Assembly: GCF_023701695.1 (NCBI RefSeq)
Contig: NZ_JAJOZC010000001.1
Location: 5,765,894-5,829,893, forward strand
DNA length: 64,000 nucleotides
Origin: Streptomyces sp. RKAG290
GTDB lineage: Bacteria; Actinomycetota; Actinomycetes; Streptomycetales; Streptomycetaceae
Direction: 5' to 3'
Shown here: positions 27,862 to 36,270 of the stretch, piece by piece
Layout of the letters: every line of letters starts with the position of its first letter
Position numbering within the stretch: the stretch's first letter is position 1
Translations under genes and position numbers: made by a program
The notes under the pieces: model-generated
Databases searched by the model: none
Told to the model about the DNA's origin: nothing
What the model saw: the letters and a program-made list of their open reading frames with translations, nothing else

Positions 27862-28368
27862 ATGAGAACAGGCAGACAGCAGGGGTGGCCGGGGCGGTGG
27901 GGACAGCGGGGCCGGCTGGTCAAGGTGCTTGTCATCGGGGGCTGTGTGGCCGGGCTCGGCTTCGTGCCGTCGGCGGCCGTCGCCACCCCCGGCAGCGGGG
28001 TGAGCGGCACCGTCGTCGCGCAGGGCACCTCGCCGGGCAAGCTGAAGGTGAAGGCGCCCAAGGGCCGTACCGACGTCACCTTCCGGACGATCACCGTCGA
28101 GCCGGGCGGCTCCACCGGCTGGCACACCCATCGCGGCCAGCTGATCGTGGTCGTCAAGTCGGGGACGCTGACCCGCACCCTGGACGACTGCTCGGTCGAG
28201 GTGACACCCGCCGGGACGTCCTTCATCGAGCCGTCCGGGACGAAGCACCGGCACATCGGACGCAATCTGGGAACGGAACCCGTCGTTCTCTGGGTCACCT
28301 ATCTGCTGCCCCAGGGCAGTGAACTCTCCTACGACGCCGACGCCGTGGACTGCGGCAAGAAGAAGTAG
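27862..28368 (+). CDS. exported cupin-domain protein
   Basis: A 168-residue protein. The basic N-terminus and hydrophobic segment (VLVIGGCVAGLGFVPSAAVA) form a signal peptide. The mature part is one cupin barrel with motif 1 GGSTGWHTHRGQLIVVVKSG (two metal-type histidines) and motif 2 around PAGTSFIEPSGTKHRHIGRN. Cupins of this sort bind a metal and may be enzymes or binding proteins; nothing here decides between them. GGAGGAG lies seven bases before the ATG. Confidence 0.8.
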   Translation: MRTGRQQGWPGRWGQRGRLVKVLVIGGCVAGLGFVPSAAVATPGSGVSGTVVAQGTSPGKLKVKAPKGRTDVTFRTITVEPGGSTGWHTHRGQLIVVVKSGTLTRTLDDCSVEVTPAGTSFIEPSGTKHRHIGRNLGTEPVVLWVTYLLPQGSELSYDADAVDCGKKK

Positions 28369-28428
28369 GGCTCGAGGCCCGCCCCCTGTCGTCCCGGCCG
28401 GCCGCACTGTGCCGCCGGGCGCCGACCG

Positions 28429-28794
28429 TCAGCGGGCGAGCGTCTCCCCGTAAGCACCGAGGCCGCCGATCACCAGACCGTCCCGGAAGGTCAGCACCTC
28501 GTAGACCCGGCCGCCGATCTGGTTGCGGTAGTCGATCACCAGCGTGTCGACGCCCGCCCGGACGTCCATCACCTCGAACTCCAGGTCGGGGATGAGCTCC
28601 AGCCCGCGCGCCCAGTACGCACGCAGCTCGGCCTTGCCGCGCACGGTGCCGGCTGCGTCACCGGTGAACCGCGCGATCATGGGGGAGCTGAACGTCACGT
28701 CCTCGTGGTAGTGCGTCAGGATGCGTTCCAGATCATGGGAGTTCCAGTCGTCCTGCCACTCCACGGCGAACTTGCGGGCGAATTCGAGGTCCAT
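28429..28794 (-). CDS. nuclear transport factor 2 (SnoaL-like) family protein
   Basis: A 121-residue NTF2-fold protein: FAVEWQDDWNSHDLERILTHY, then DVTFSSPMIARFTG, KAELRAYWARGLELIPDLEF and a final YEVLTFRDGLVIGGLGAYG. The cone-shaped fold hosts isomerases, cyclases and dehydratases, or simple ligand binders. The function here is unknown. The ATG at 28794 gives the typical family N-terminus; a longer in-frame version would add 36 unrelated residues. Confidence 0.8.
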   Translation of the reverse strand: MDLEFARKFAVEWQDDWNSHDLERILTHYHEDVTFSSPMIARFTGDAAGTVRGKAELRAYWARGLELIPDLEFEVMDVRAGVDTLVIDYRNQIGGRVYEVLTFRDGLVIGGLGAYGETLAR

Positions 28795-28900
28795 GAGGAA
28801 GATCGTACGAGGGAGACCCGGCGGGCTCGACGCAATAGTGCCCGGCCGGCGGGCGGGGCTGGACGGGTGATCCACATGAGGATGAGAGAAGGGGCCGGTC

Positions 28901-29752
28901 ATGAGTGAAGGAGACCCGGGGGATCTCGACCCGGCGCGCCGTGCCGCGTTGGCGCAGGAGCTCCTGCGTGCGCTGCGAGCCCACTGTCCCGGTTCGCGGG
29001 CCGAGCCGAGAGGATCGCTCGCCCGGGGGACCGCCGACGCCTACAGCGACATCGATCTCACCTGGATCGTGCCCGACAGCCGGTTCGACGACTGCGTGGC
29101 CGCCGTCCCGGCCGTTCTCGGTGCGGTCCGCGAAGTCGCCTCGCTGCGCGTCGACCCCGATCTGCAGAACTCCCGCAAACGACGGCTGCTCTTCGCCGAC
29201 TTCGACGGACTTCCCCTTTTCTGGCGGCTGGATCTGGAGATCGTCGCGCTCTCCGCCGCCGACCTGCCCGGCTACGACCAGGGCAACCCGGCGGCGCGTG
29301 GTGAGGACTGGTCGCGGCCCGCCAGCGCACTCGCCAACGCGGTCGCCGCGGTGAAGGCGGTGCTGCGCGGGCAGCCGCAGGTCGCCCGGGGCCTGCTGGA
29401 GCGCGGCTTCGCGCGGACCGGGGCGCTGGACGAGGTCACCGGGGACTGGGCCGACGACATCACGCGCCTCGCCGAGGCCGCCGCAGCGCGCGAACCGGCC
29501 CTCGGGCCGCTCGCCGACCGGGTGAGGTGGCTGGCCTCGGACCACCGGGCGGACTTCCTCTGGCCGGCCCTGCCCGACGCCGTGCGCGAGGAGGTCGACG
29601 CGCTCGCCGTCCTGGGCCGCACGGTCCAGGCGGTGGCGCTGATCCGGCGGTGCGGCATCGAGCCCCCGCCCGCTCTGCGCGCCTGCGTGCAACTGGTGGG
29701 CCAACGCCGCCTCGCGCTGGCCGACCGGATCCCGCCACCGCCCCCGGCGTGA
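28901..29752 (+). CDS. nucleotidyltransferase-fold protein
   Basis: A 283-residue protein. The Pol-beta-type nucleotidyltransferase signature is RGSLARGTADAYSDIDLTW (G-S-x3-G-T...S-D-I-D, residues ~37-55), and a third acidic residue is in WRLDLEIVAL. The C-terminal half is helical, with WLASDHRADFLWPALPD. Related Streptomyces proteins are annotated as nucleotidyltransferases or aminoglycoside adenylyltransferase-like enzymes; no antibiotic role can be claimed. The ATG overlaps the region upstream of the divergent NTF2 gene. The stop overlaps a GTG in another frame. Confidence 0.78.
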   Translation: MSEGDPGDLDPARRAALAQELLRALRAHCPGSRAEPRGSLARGTADAYSDIDLTWIVPDSRFDDCVAAVPAVLGAVREVASLRVDPDLQNSRKRRLLFADFDGLPLFWRLDLEIVALSAADLPGYDQGNPAARGEDWSRPASALANAVAAVKAVLRGQPQVARGLLERGFARTGALDEVTGDWADDITRLAEAAAAREPALGPLADRVRWLASDHRADFLWPALPDAVREEVDALAVLGRTVQAVALIRRCGIEPPPALRACVQLVGQRRLALADRIPPPPPA

Positions 29753-29797
29753 CCTGGAACCCTCGCCGCGAAGGCCGCCGCGCTGCCCCGCCGACCG

Positions 29798-30037
29798 GTG
29801 GCGTTCGAGGCGTGGTGGGACGGGGACACCCAGGGCTGGATCGTGGCGCCGGCGGCCGTCCTGGCGGAGCCCTCGGACGATGTGGGGCCGGCCCTGTGGC
29901 GGCACGGTGAGCGGGAGCGCGACAAGGCCGGGCGGACCGGCCGGCGGCTGGGGGAGCGGTTCGGGGTGCCGTTCCACTTCGCGAGCCCCGCGGTCCCCGG
30001 AGTAGGTCTCCCCAGGTGGTGGGACGGCCGCCGCTGA
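29798..30037 (+). CDS. small conserved-looking hypothetical protein
   Basis: A 79-residue reading frame from GTG 29798: VAFEAWWDGDTQGWIVAPAA, then PALWRHGERERDKAGR and GERFGVPFHFASPAVPG. Aromatic-rich composition and the fit with neighbouring gene spacing suggest it is real. No ribosome-binding site precedes this GTG. A GTG at 29749, overlapping the previous stop, opens another frame (MTWNPRREG) that could be the true N-terminus joined by a frameshift, but unlike the other cases this would need an extra base removed or two added. The 5' end is therefore uncertain. Confidence 0.5.
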   Translation: MAFEAWWDGDTQGWIVAPAAVLAEPSDDVGPALWRHGERERDKAGRTGRRLGERFGVPFHFASPAVPGVGLPRWWDGRR

Positions 30038-30057
30038 GGCGGGGCGATGATGGCTCC

Positions 30058-30705
30058 GTGCAATTCGAAGCGATCACCTGGGAACGGCTGGCGGACGCCC
30101 TCGCCGCGCACGCCGACGCGCTGGAGCCGGCGGACGGCGGGCCCTGGCTCAAGGTCGCCGTGGACGGCGCCCCGGCCGCCCGGCCCGGTGAGCTGGCCGA
30201 GTCGGTCGCACAGGCGCTGCGGCTGCGCGGCCGGGCCGTGCTCCGCGTACCCACCGCGGGATTCCTGCGGCCGGCCAGCCTGCGGTACGAGTACGGCAAA
30301 CGGGACCCCGACTCGTACTTCGGCAGCTGGTTCGACACCGGGGCGCTGTGGCGCGAGGTGTTCGGGCCGCTGGAGCCGGGCGGCAGCGGGCGGGTGCTGC
30401 CCGACCTCTGGGACCCGGCGACGGACCGGGCCACCCGCAGCCCGTACAGCCTCCTGCCGGCGGGCGGGGTGCTGGTGGTGCACGGGCCGCTGCTGCTGGG
30501 GCACTGGTTCCCCTTCGACCTGAGCGTCCACCTGCGGCTGTCGCCCGGTGCGCTGCGGCGGCGCACGCAGGAGGACGAGCAGTGGACGCTGCCCGCCTTC
30601 GCCCGGTACGAGGACGAGGCGGCGCCCGCGGGGAGCGCGGACGCGGTCGTCCGGGCCGACGACCCGCGCCATCCCGCCTGGACCGGGTTGCGACAGGGCG
30701 GGTAG
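30058..30705 (+). CDS. uridine kinase-like protein with altered P-loop
   Basis: A 215-residue protein matching Streptomyces proteins annotated as uridine kinase: VAVDGAPAARPGELAESVAQALR, then FLRPASLRYEYGKRDPDSYF, WFDTGALWREVFGPLEPGG, LPDLWDPATDRATRSPY and HGPLLLGHWFPFDLSVHLRL. Where true uridine kinases have G-x4-G-K-S/T, this sequence has DGAPAARPGE, without the lysine. ATP binding in the normal way is therefore doubtful. The GTG at 30058 gives the usual family N-terminus. Confidence 0.75.
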   Translation: MQFEAITWERLADALAAHADALEPADGGPWLKVAVDGAPAARPGELAESVAQALRLRGRAVLRVPTAGFLRPASLRYEYGKRDPDSYFGSWFDTGALWREVFGPLEPGGSGRVLPDLWDPATDRATRSPYSLLPAGGVLVVHGPLLLGHWFPFDLSVHLRLSPGALRRRTQEDEQWTLPAFARYEDEAAPAGSADAVVRADDPRHPAWTGLRQGG

Positions 30706-30794
30706 TGGGGGCGGAGGGGGCCTCGGTTCCGCGAGCCCTTGGGCGCGCTCAGGGGGCTGTCCCCGTGCAGTGCAGTGATGGCCGGAGGGAGTTT

Positions 30795-31706
30795 TCAGGC
30801 GCCGTCCCCGTGCAGCAGTGGTGGCCGACCGCCCACGGTCATGACGGCCTGTGCCCCGCAACGGCACCCCGCCACCGCGGCCGTCACGTCGTCGTGGCCC
30901 GCCAGCCGGGCCGCGAGGAAGCCGCCGGTGAACGCGTCGCCCGCCCCCGTGGAATCGACCGGGTCCCGCACCGGCTCGGCCGGCACGCGTCCGGTGACCG
31001 CACCCGCGGTGGCCAGCAGGGCGCCGTCCTGGCCGAGCGTGACGACGACCTGGCGGACCAGCAGGCTCAACTTGGCCGCGGCGTCAGCGGGTTCGGGCAG
31101 GCCGGTGAGCAGGCGTGCCTCGTCCGCGTTGGGCAGCAGGAGATCCACGCCCTCCACCAGGGCCAGGAACCGGTCGACGCCCAGTTCGGCGAGGAAGCCC
31201 GCCGAAGCCGGGTCGATGCTCACCGGGATGTTCCGCCGCCCGGCCTCCCGCAGCGCGAGCAGGGCCGTCGCGCGGCTCGTCGCGGCGAAGAGGAGGTAGC
31301 CGGAGAGATGGAGATGAGCGATCCCGTCGAGCATCGACGGCGACCAGTCGTCGGGGGACAGGCGCAGGACCGCGCCGCTGTCGGTGAGGAAGGTGCGTTC
31401 GGCGGCGGGGTCGACCAGCGCGACGACCGTGCCGGTGGGCGCCCCGTCGTCCACGGTCAGCAGCCCGCGTACGCCGGCGCGCTGCAAGGACTCCCGGTGC
31501 CAGGCCGCGGAATCGGCGCCTACCCGGGCCAGCAGCCGCACCTCCCGGCATCCGGAACGCACCGCCCAGCACGCCGTGTTGGCCCCCGCACCACCCGGCC
31601 GGGTGCGGATCCGCGCGGCCGTGTCCGTGCCGTGGACCAGCGCCGATCCGTGCCGGGCCACCACGTCCGTGACCACGTCCCCGACGACGAGAAGGCCGCC
31701 GCTCAC
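30795..31706 (-). CDS. psuK: PfkB-family carbohydrate kinase, probable pseudouridine kinase
   Basis: A 303-residue ribokinase-like protein. It opens GLLVVGDVVTDVV, has the substrate motif RPGGAGANTACWAVRSG, and the PfkB signature DSTGAGDAFTGGFLAARL with the catalytic aspartate. The GTG at 31706 overlaps the stop of the psuG gene (GTGA), so the two are translationally coupled. With psuG next door, the natural reading is pseudouridine kinase: it phosphorylates pseudouridine at the 5' position for PsuG to cleave. The specific substrate is inferred from context; the kinase fold itself is certain. Confidence 0.85.
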   Translation of the reverse strand: MSGGLLVVGDVVTDVVARHGSALVHGTDTAARIRTRPGGAGANTACWAVRSGCREVRLLARVGADSAAWHRESLQRAGVRGLLTVDDGAPTGTVVALVDPAAERTFLTDSGAVLRLSPDDWSPSMLDGIAHLHLSGYLLFAATSRATALLALREAGRRNIPVSIDPASAGFLAELGVDRFLALVEGVDLLLPNADEARLLTGLPEPADAAAKLSLLVRQVVVTLGQDGALLATAGAVTGRVPAEPVRDPVDSTGAGDAFTGGFLAARLAGHDDVTAAVAGCRCGAQAVMTVGGRPPLLHGDGA

Positions 31707-32642
31707 CGGGCGGCCCAGGCCGTGGCGATCCGCGCGGCGAGCTCCACATTGCCGCGGACGGCCGCCAGGTTGGCCTCCAGCGAGGCGCCTTCGGTGTGCC
31801 GCGTCAGATGGTCGAGCAGGAACGGCGTGACGGCCTGCCCCACGATGCCGTGCTCCCGGCACGCGTCGAGCGCCTCGGCGAGTACCCGGTCGTGCAGTGC
31901 GGGGTCCAACTGCTGATCCGGCGGTACGGGGTTGGCCACGATCAGTGCTGCCGCGGGAGCGCCGAGCGCGTCCTGCGCCCCCATCACCTCGGCCACCTCC
32001 TGTGGGGACCGTACGGTCCAGTCGACCGGTTCGCCGGAACTGCTCAGATAGAAGCCGGGGAACCGGTCGGTGCGGTAACCGAGCACCCCGACCCGAGTGT
32101 CTCCAGCCGCTGCAGGGTGGCGGGCACGTCCAGGATCGACTTCACCCCCGCACAGACCACGGTGATACCGGTCCCGGCCAGCAGTCGCAGGTCCGCGGAC
32201 TCGTCCTGCGTCTCGGTCCAGCCCGGTGCACCCCGCCGAGCCCGCCGGTCGCGAAGACGCGAAGACCCGCCCGGGCGGCCAGGAACGCGGTGGCGGAGAC
32301 CGTCGTCGCCCCGCTCGCCCCCGCGGCCAGCGCCGGCGCGAGGTCCCGGTGACCCAGCTTGCGCATCTCCGGATCCTGGGCGACCCGCTCCAACTGGGCC
32401 TTGTCCAGGCCGATCCGGGGCGTGCCGTCCAGCACGGCGATGGTGGCGGGCACGGCGCCGGCCGCCCGTACGAGCTCCTCCAGTTCCCCGGCGACCCGCA
32501 GATTGCGGGGGCGGGGCAGGCCGTGGGCGATGATCGTCGACTCCAGCGCGACGACGGGCCGGTGCGCGGCGAGGGCGGCCCGCACCTCCGCGGAGAGAAC
32601 GGGCGCGTGGGGAGCGGCGCCGAGCGGCGCGGTCGGTGACAT
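31703..32642 (-). CDS. psuG: pseudouridine-5'-phosphate glycosidase, interrupted by two apparent 1-nt frameshifts
   Basis: About 313 residues in three frames. The N-terminal part has the signature VALESTIIAHGLPRPRNL. The middle has DGTPRIGLDKAQLERVA, ATGGLGGVHR and TETQDESADLRLL. The C-terminal part has LGYRTDRFPGFYLSSSGEPVDW and LIVANPVPPDQQLD. One extra G (minus strand) at 32222-32224 restores GVHRGWTETQDE, and one at 32092-32094 restores LETLGVGVLGYRT. The enzyme reversibly splits pseudouridine 5'-phosphate into uracil and ribose 5-phosphate, allowing recovery of pseudouridine from RNA turnover. ATG 32642 has AGGG eight bases upstream. An adjacent GTG 32648 is possible. Confidence 0.88.
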
Positions 32643-32817
32643 GCTCACATCCCTGTCGCGGGTGGGCCGGGCTCAAACGTGTACCGGCCGCAGCCCCTGC
32701 GGCCGCCGGCCGGCCGGGGACGCTTACCGGCCATCCCGCAACCCGCTCCGGGTACCGGCCCGTTGTGTTCCGGGCCGTCCCGCGGTCACCTCCGCTGTTT
32801 CGGGTTAGCGTCGGCGC

Positions 32818-33669
32818 ATGGAGCCTGCTGCCGATCGTCCCCCTTCCTCAGTGCGGCAGTTCTACGACGGCCTGGCCGCGGACTACGACCTGATGTACGC
32901 GGACTGGGAGGCGAGCGTCGAACGGCAGGCTGCGGCGCTCTCGACGCTCATCGGCTCGGTCCTCCCGGACGGCGCGAGCCTCTCGTACGACGTGCTGGAC
33001 TGCGCCTGCGGCATCGGTACCCAGTCCTTGGGGCTGGCCGCGCTGGGACACCGGGTCACCGGCAGCGACCTGAGCCCGGTCGCGGCCGCCCGTGCGGTGC
33101 GGGAGGCGGGCGCGCGGGAGCTGCGGCTGCCCGCGGCGGCCGCCGACATGCGGGCGCTGCCGTTCCGTGACGGCTCGTTCGACGTCGTGGTGTGCGCGGA
33201 CAACGCCCTGCCGCATCTGCTCACCCCGCGGGCGGTGCTCGCCGCGCTTCGCGAGATGTACCGGGTGCTGCGGCCCGGCGGAGTGCTGCTGCTGTCCACC
33301 CGGCCGTACGACCGGCTGCGCCGGGAGCGGCCCACGTCCACGCCGCCGCAGGTCAAAGAGGGCGCAGGGGGCCGGGTGGTCACCTTCCAGCTGTGGCACT
33401 GGCAGCCGGACGGCGAGCGCTACGACCTGGAGCATTTCCAGCTGCTGCCCGGCGCGCAGGCGGAACAGGACGGGGCCGACTGGCGCGTGCGCACGCGCCG
33501 TACCTCGTACTGGGCACTGACGCAGGCGCAGATCGTCGAATTCACCGCCCGGGCCGGTTTGCGGGAGCCCGTCTGGCACGAGCCGGACGAGTCGGGCTTC
33601 TTCCAGCCCGTCCTGGTGGCAAGGCGTCCTGGGACGGTCGCTAAGGTGACCGCCCATGACCACCTTTGA
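32818..33669 (+). CDS. class I SAM-dependent methyltransferase
   Basis: A 283-residue methyltransferase starting MEPAADRPPSSVRQFYDGLA. Motif I is VLDCACGIGTQSLGLAALG (residues ~60-78), then VTGSDLSPVAA, FDVVVCADNALPHLL and VLRPGGVLLLSTRPYD. The overall pattern resembles glycine/sarcosine N-methyltransferase-like enzymes, but the substrate is uncertain. TAGCGT (32806-32811) sits seven bases before the ATG, which suggests a leaderless transcript. The cupin gene starts inside its 3' end. Confidence 0.83.
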   Translation: MEPAADRPPSSVRQFYDGLAADYDLMYADWEASVERQAAALSTLIGSVLPDGASLSYDVLDCACGIGTQSLGLAALGHRVTGSDLSPVAAARAVREAGARELRLPAAAADMRALPFRDGSFDVVVCADNALPHLLTPRAVLAALREMYRVLRPGGVLLLSTRPYDRLRRERPTSTPPQVKEGAGGRVVTFQLWHWQPDGERYDLEHFQLLPGAQAEQDGADWRVRTRRTSYWALTQAQIVEFTARAGLREPVWHEPDESGFFQPVLVARRPGTVAKVTAHDHL

Positions 33670-34018
33670 TCAAGCTCCCGCCTCCTTCGCCGTGCACATC
33701 CCGGAGGCCGTGCTCGAACCGGAACCGCTCGATCCCGCGCAGATCGTGTCGGGCGAGCCCGAGGTCACCGGCAAGGTGCTGTGGGAATCGGCCGACGGCA
33801 AGCAGTTGCGCGGGATCTGGCAGATCACGCCCGGAGTGGTCACGGACACCGAGGCCAACGAGCTGTTCGTGGTCGTCAGCGGGCGCGCGACCGTGGCGGT
33901 CGAGGGCGGCGCCACCCTGGAGATCGGCCCCGGTGACGCGTGCGTGCTGCGCGAGGGCGACCGGACGACGTGGACCGTGCACGAGACGCTGCGCAAGGCG
34001 TACCACATCACCCTCTGA
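33656..34018 (+). CDS. small cupin-domain protein
   Basis: A 120-residue single-domain cupin of the EutQ/DUF861-like type: GKVLWESADGKQLRGIWQITPG, then DTEANELFVVVSGRATVAVEGG and a final DACVLREGDRTTWTVHETLRK. The expected first-motif histidines are mostly replaced, as in other members of this group. The gene overlaps the methyltransferase by 14 bases and is probably cotranslated with it. A bidirectional terminator follows. Confidence 0.8.
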   Translation: MTTFDQAPASFAVHIPEAVLEPEPLDPAQIVSGEPEVTGKVLWESADGKQLRGIWQITPGVVTDTEANELFVVVSGRATVAVEGGATLEIGPGDACVLREGDRTTWTVHETLRKAYHITL

Positions 34019-34054
34019 GCCTGCCCGGCCCCGGGCGGGGCTGTCGCCCGGCGG

Positions 34055-34077
34055 GAACCCGGCGCCCCGCCGGGTTC
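34055..34077. terminator. bidirectional terminator
   Basis: A perfect 10-bp stem (34055-34064 with 34068-34077) with a CCC loop lies between the convergent cupin and MFS genes and reaches into the MFS stop codon. Confidence 0.65.
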
Positions 34078-35374
34078 AGGCCGTGGCGGGGCGGGTGAGG
34101 GACCGGCGCAGTGCCAGCGCCGCCATCGGCAGCAGCAGACATGCGCCCGTGAGGTTCAGCCAGCCGTAACTCGCCTGGGAGACGATGACCCCGGCGACCG
34201 CGCCGCCGACGCCCGCCGACGCGTTCATGGTCAGGTCCGACAGGCCCTGAACCGCGGCGCGGGCGGGCTGCGGCACGGAGTCGGTGAGCAGCGCCGAACC
34301 GGCGACCAGCCCCGCGGACCAGCCGAGCCCGAGCACGAACAGGCCGGCCGCGGTCCTGCCGTGGACAGCGCCCGCGGTCCCCGCCAGCAGTGCGGCGCAG
34401 GAGAGCAGGCCGACCGCCAGACCGATGACGGTGAGCCGGCCGAAGCGGTCCGAGAGCCAGCCCATCACCGGCGAGAACGCGTACATCCCGGCGATGTGGC
34501 CACTGATCACCAGACCGATCAGCTGAAGGTCCGCGCCGTGATGGCCGAGATCGACCGGGGTCATCACCATGATCGAGACCATCGCGGTGTGCGAGACGGT
34601 CACGGTCACCAGCGCCAGCCGGGCCATCGGCGACGCCTTTACGGCCGCGAGGCCCGCACGCAGCGAACGGTCCCCCGCCGATCGGTTCTCCTGCGGGGCC
34701 AGCGCGCGAGCGGTGAGCAGCGGGTCGGGGCGCAGGAGCACCGTGATCACCAGCGCGGCGAGCAGGAAGATTCCGGCCGCCCAGACGAACGGGCCGGCCG
34801 TCTCGGACACGCCGGTCCCCCGGAAGACCCGGCCCGCCGGAGCTGCGATGTTGGGCCCGAGCACCGAGCCGATGGTGGTGGCCCAGATGACGGTGGAGAT
34901 CGCCCGGCCGCGCCGCTCCGGCTCGGCCAGATCCGCCGCGGCGAACCTGGCCTGCAGGTTGGCGGAGGAACCCGCACCGAACCCGGCCATGCCGAGCAGC
35001 AGCAGCGGGAAGCTCTCCACCACGGTGGCGAGCACCACGAGGCCGGCGCCGAGCGCACCGATCAGATACGCCAGGACGAGACCGGGGCGGCGGCCGCGCG
35101 AGGTCATCAGCGCGGCCAGCGGCAGCGACAGGAGGGCCGTGCCGGTCACCGACGCCGTGGGCGCGAGGCCCGACAGCGCCTCGGAGCCGCTGACCTGGGT
35201 GGCCAGCACGGGGGCCAGGGCGATGCCGATCGGCACGCCGAGGCCGCCGAGTATCTGCCCGGCGATGAGGACGGCCGAGGTCCTGCGCCGCAGCCGGGGC
35301 AGGTCGGCCGCGGTGACCCGCCCGGCCGGACTCGGGCCGCCGGGGGTGTCGGATGCGTCGAGGGTGTTGGTCAC
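34076..35374 (-). CDS. MFS transporter
   Basis: A 432-residue membrane protein with about twelve hydrophobic helices, starting after a ~30-residue cytoplasmic N-terminus. The conserved loop 2-3 region (MTSRGRRPGLVLAYLIGALGAG) corresponds to the MFS motif A, and the second half begins with LALVTVTVSHTAMVSIMVMTP and SDRFGRLTVIGLAVGLL. The pattern fits multidrug or small-molecule exporters. No regulator is adjacent. The gene upstream on the same strand encodes a DNA repair methyltransferase. Confidence 0.85.
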   Translation of the reverse strand: MTNTLDASDTPGGPSPAGRVTAADLPRLRRRTSAVLIAGQILGGLGVPIGIALAPVLATQVSGSEALSGLAPTASVTGTALLSLPLAALMTSRGRRPGLVLAYLIGALGAGLVVLATVVESFPLLLLGMAGFGAGSSANLQARFAAADLAEPERRGRAISTVIWATTIGSVLGPNIAAPAGRVFRGTGVSETAGPFVWAAGIFLLAALVITVLLRPDPLLTARALAPQENRSAGDRSLRAGLAAVKASPMARLALVTVTVSHTAMVSIMVMTPVDLGHHGADLQLIGLVISGHIAGMYAFSPVMGWLSDRFGRLTVIGLAVGLLSCAALLAGTAGAVHGRTAAGLFVLGLGWSAGLVAGSALLTDSVPQPARAAVQGLSDLTMNASAGVGGAVAGVIVSQASYGWLNLTGACLLLPMAALALRRSLTRPATA

Positions 35375-35458
35375 CGAGGCAGTGTGCCAGCCTCGTACGC
35401 GCGTACGAAACGATTCGGGTCATGCCCGCCGGCCGTCCGGGACGCATCCGGCCAGGCG

Positions 35459-36001
35459 TCAGAACAACGGCTGGGGCAGCACGCCCTCCAGCGCCAGCAG
35501 CTGCCGCTTGGTCTCCAGCCCGCCGCCGAAGCCACCGATCCCGCCGTCGCGCTCCACCACCCGGTGGCAGGGCACCACCACCGGCAGCGGGTTTGACCCC
35601 ATGGCGGCCCCGACCGCCTGGGCCGCCCCGGGCTGGCCGACCCGCTCGGCGAGGTCCCCGTATCCGGCGACCGCACCGTACGGCACCCCCGCCGCCAGCT
35701 CGCGGAGCACCTGGCGGTTGAAGCCGCCCGTCAGCGACCAGTCCAGGTCGAGCGAGAAGTCCCGCAGCGTGCCCGCGAAGTACGCCGCGAGCTGGCGTAT
35801 CGGCTCGGCCAGCCGGGCGGAACCGGGTGCTTCGACGGGCTCCGCGCCGAGCCGGGTGCGCAACTGGGCCAGCGCCCGGTCCCGCACCGCCGGCCGCGCG
35901 TGGAAGACCACGCTCACCAGGCCTGTCCCGGTCGCGGCAAGCAGCAGCGGGCCGATGTCGCTCTCCACGACGGCCCACTCGACGACCCCGTTGCTGTTCA
36001 T
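35459..36001 (-). CDS. ogt: methylated-DNA--[protein]-cysteine S-methyltransferase
   Basis: A 180-residue alkyltransferase. The active site is VVPCHRVVERDGGIGGFGGGL: the cysteine of PCHRV accepts the alkyl group from O6-alkylguanine. It is preceded by the helix-turn-helix VPYGAVAGYGDLAERVGQPGAAQAVG with the arginine-finger equivalent region. Length and N-terminal domain match Ogt/MGMT. It repairs alkylated DNA in a suicide reaction. ATG 36001 is chosen; a TTG ten codons upstream is possible. Confidence 0.92.
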   Translation of the reverse strand: MNSNGVVEWAVVESDIGPLLLAATGTGLVSVVFHARPAVRDRALAQLRTRLGAEPVEAPGSARLAEPIRQLAAYFAGTLRDFSLDLDWSLTGGFNRQVLRELAAGVPYGAVAGYGDLAERVGQPGAAQAVGAAMGSNPLPVVVPCHRVVERDGGIGGFGGGLETKRQLLALEGVLPQPLF

Positions 36002-36060
36002 GGGAACCACCGTACGGGCGGCCACTGACAACGGCCGGTGGCCGCCCGTTGCGGCTGGTG

Positions 36061-36135
36061 GCTTTCGTCTGGATCACGCCGGGTCGGAGCGCGGTGCCAG
36101 GGCACGCGAGCCGGGCATGACCCGAACGAGAGACC
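36061..36135. repeat. dispersed inverted-repeat element, copy C
   Basis: The outer arms CTTTCGTCTGGATCA (36062-36076) and TGACCCGAACGAGAG (36118-36132) have the same 41-base separation as copy A. The core GCGGTGCCAGGGCACGCGAG is shared. It lies between the ogt start and the glycerophosphodiesterase end; its right arm is the left edge of the 73-bp duplication. Confidence 0.7.
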
Positions 36136-36270
36136 CGAGGTCAGCCGGTGGCCTCACGCACCTCGGTGGCCGCACGCACCACGTCGGGGGTGTTGGTAAC
36201 GAGAGACCCGAGGTCAGCCGGTGGCCTCACGCACCTCGGTGGCCGCACGCACCACGTCGGGGGTGTTGGT
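36125..36270. repeat. exact 73-bp tandem duplication
   Basis: 36125-36197 and 36198-36270 are identical over all 73 bases. The unit contains the last codons and stop of the glycerophosphodiesterase gene (minus strand), so a second copy of that gene end lies downstream of the functional stop. Confidence 0.95.

Noticed and set aside
29749..29910. GTG 29749 as the start of the small gene at 29798
   Set aside because: Its frame leaves the conserved-looking part within ~10 codons. Joining it would need a +1 change, unlike all the other frameshifts here, so I kept GTG 29798 with low confidence.
31703..32642. psuG as a true pseudogene
   Set aside because: Both breaks are single-base contractions of G runs, like those in whiA and uvrA, and the coupled kinase gene is intact. 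Sequence error is more likely than decay.
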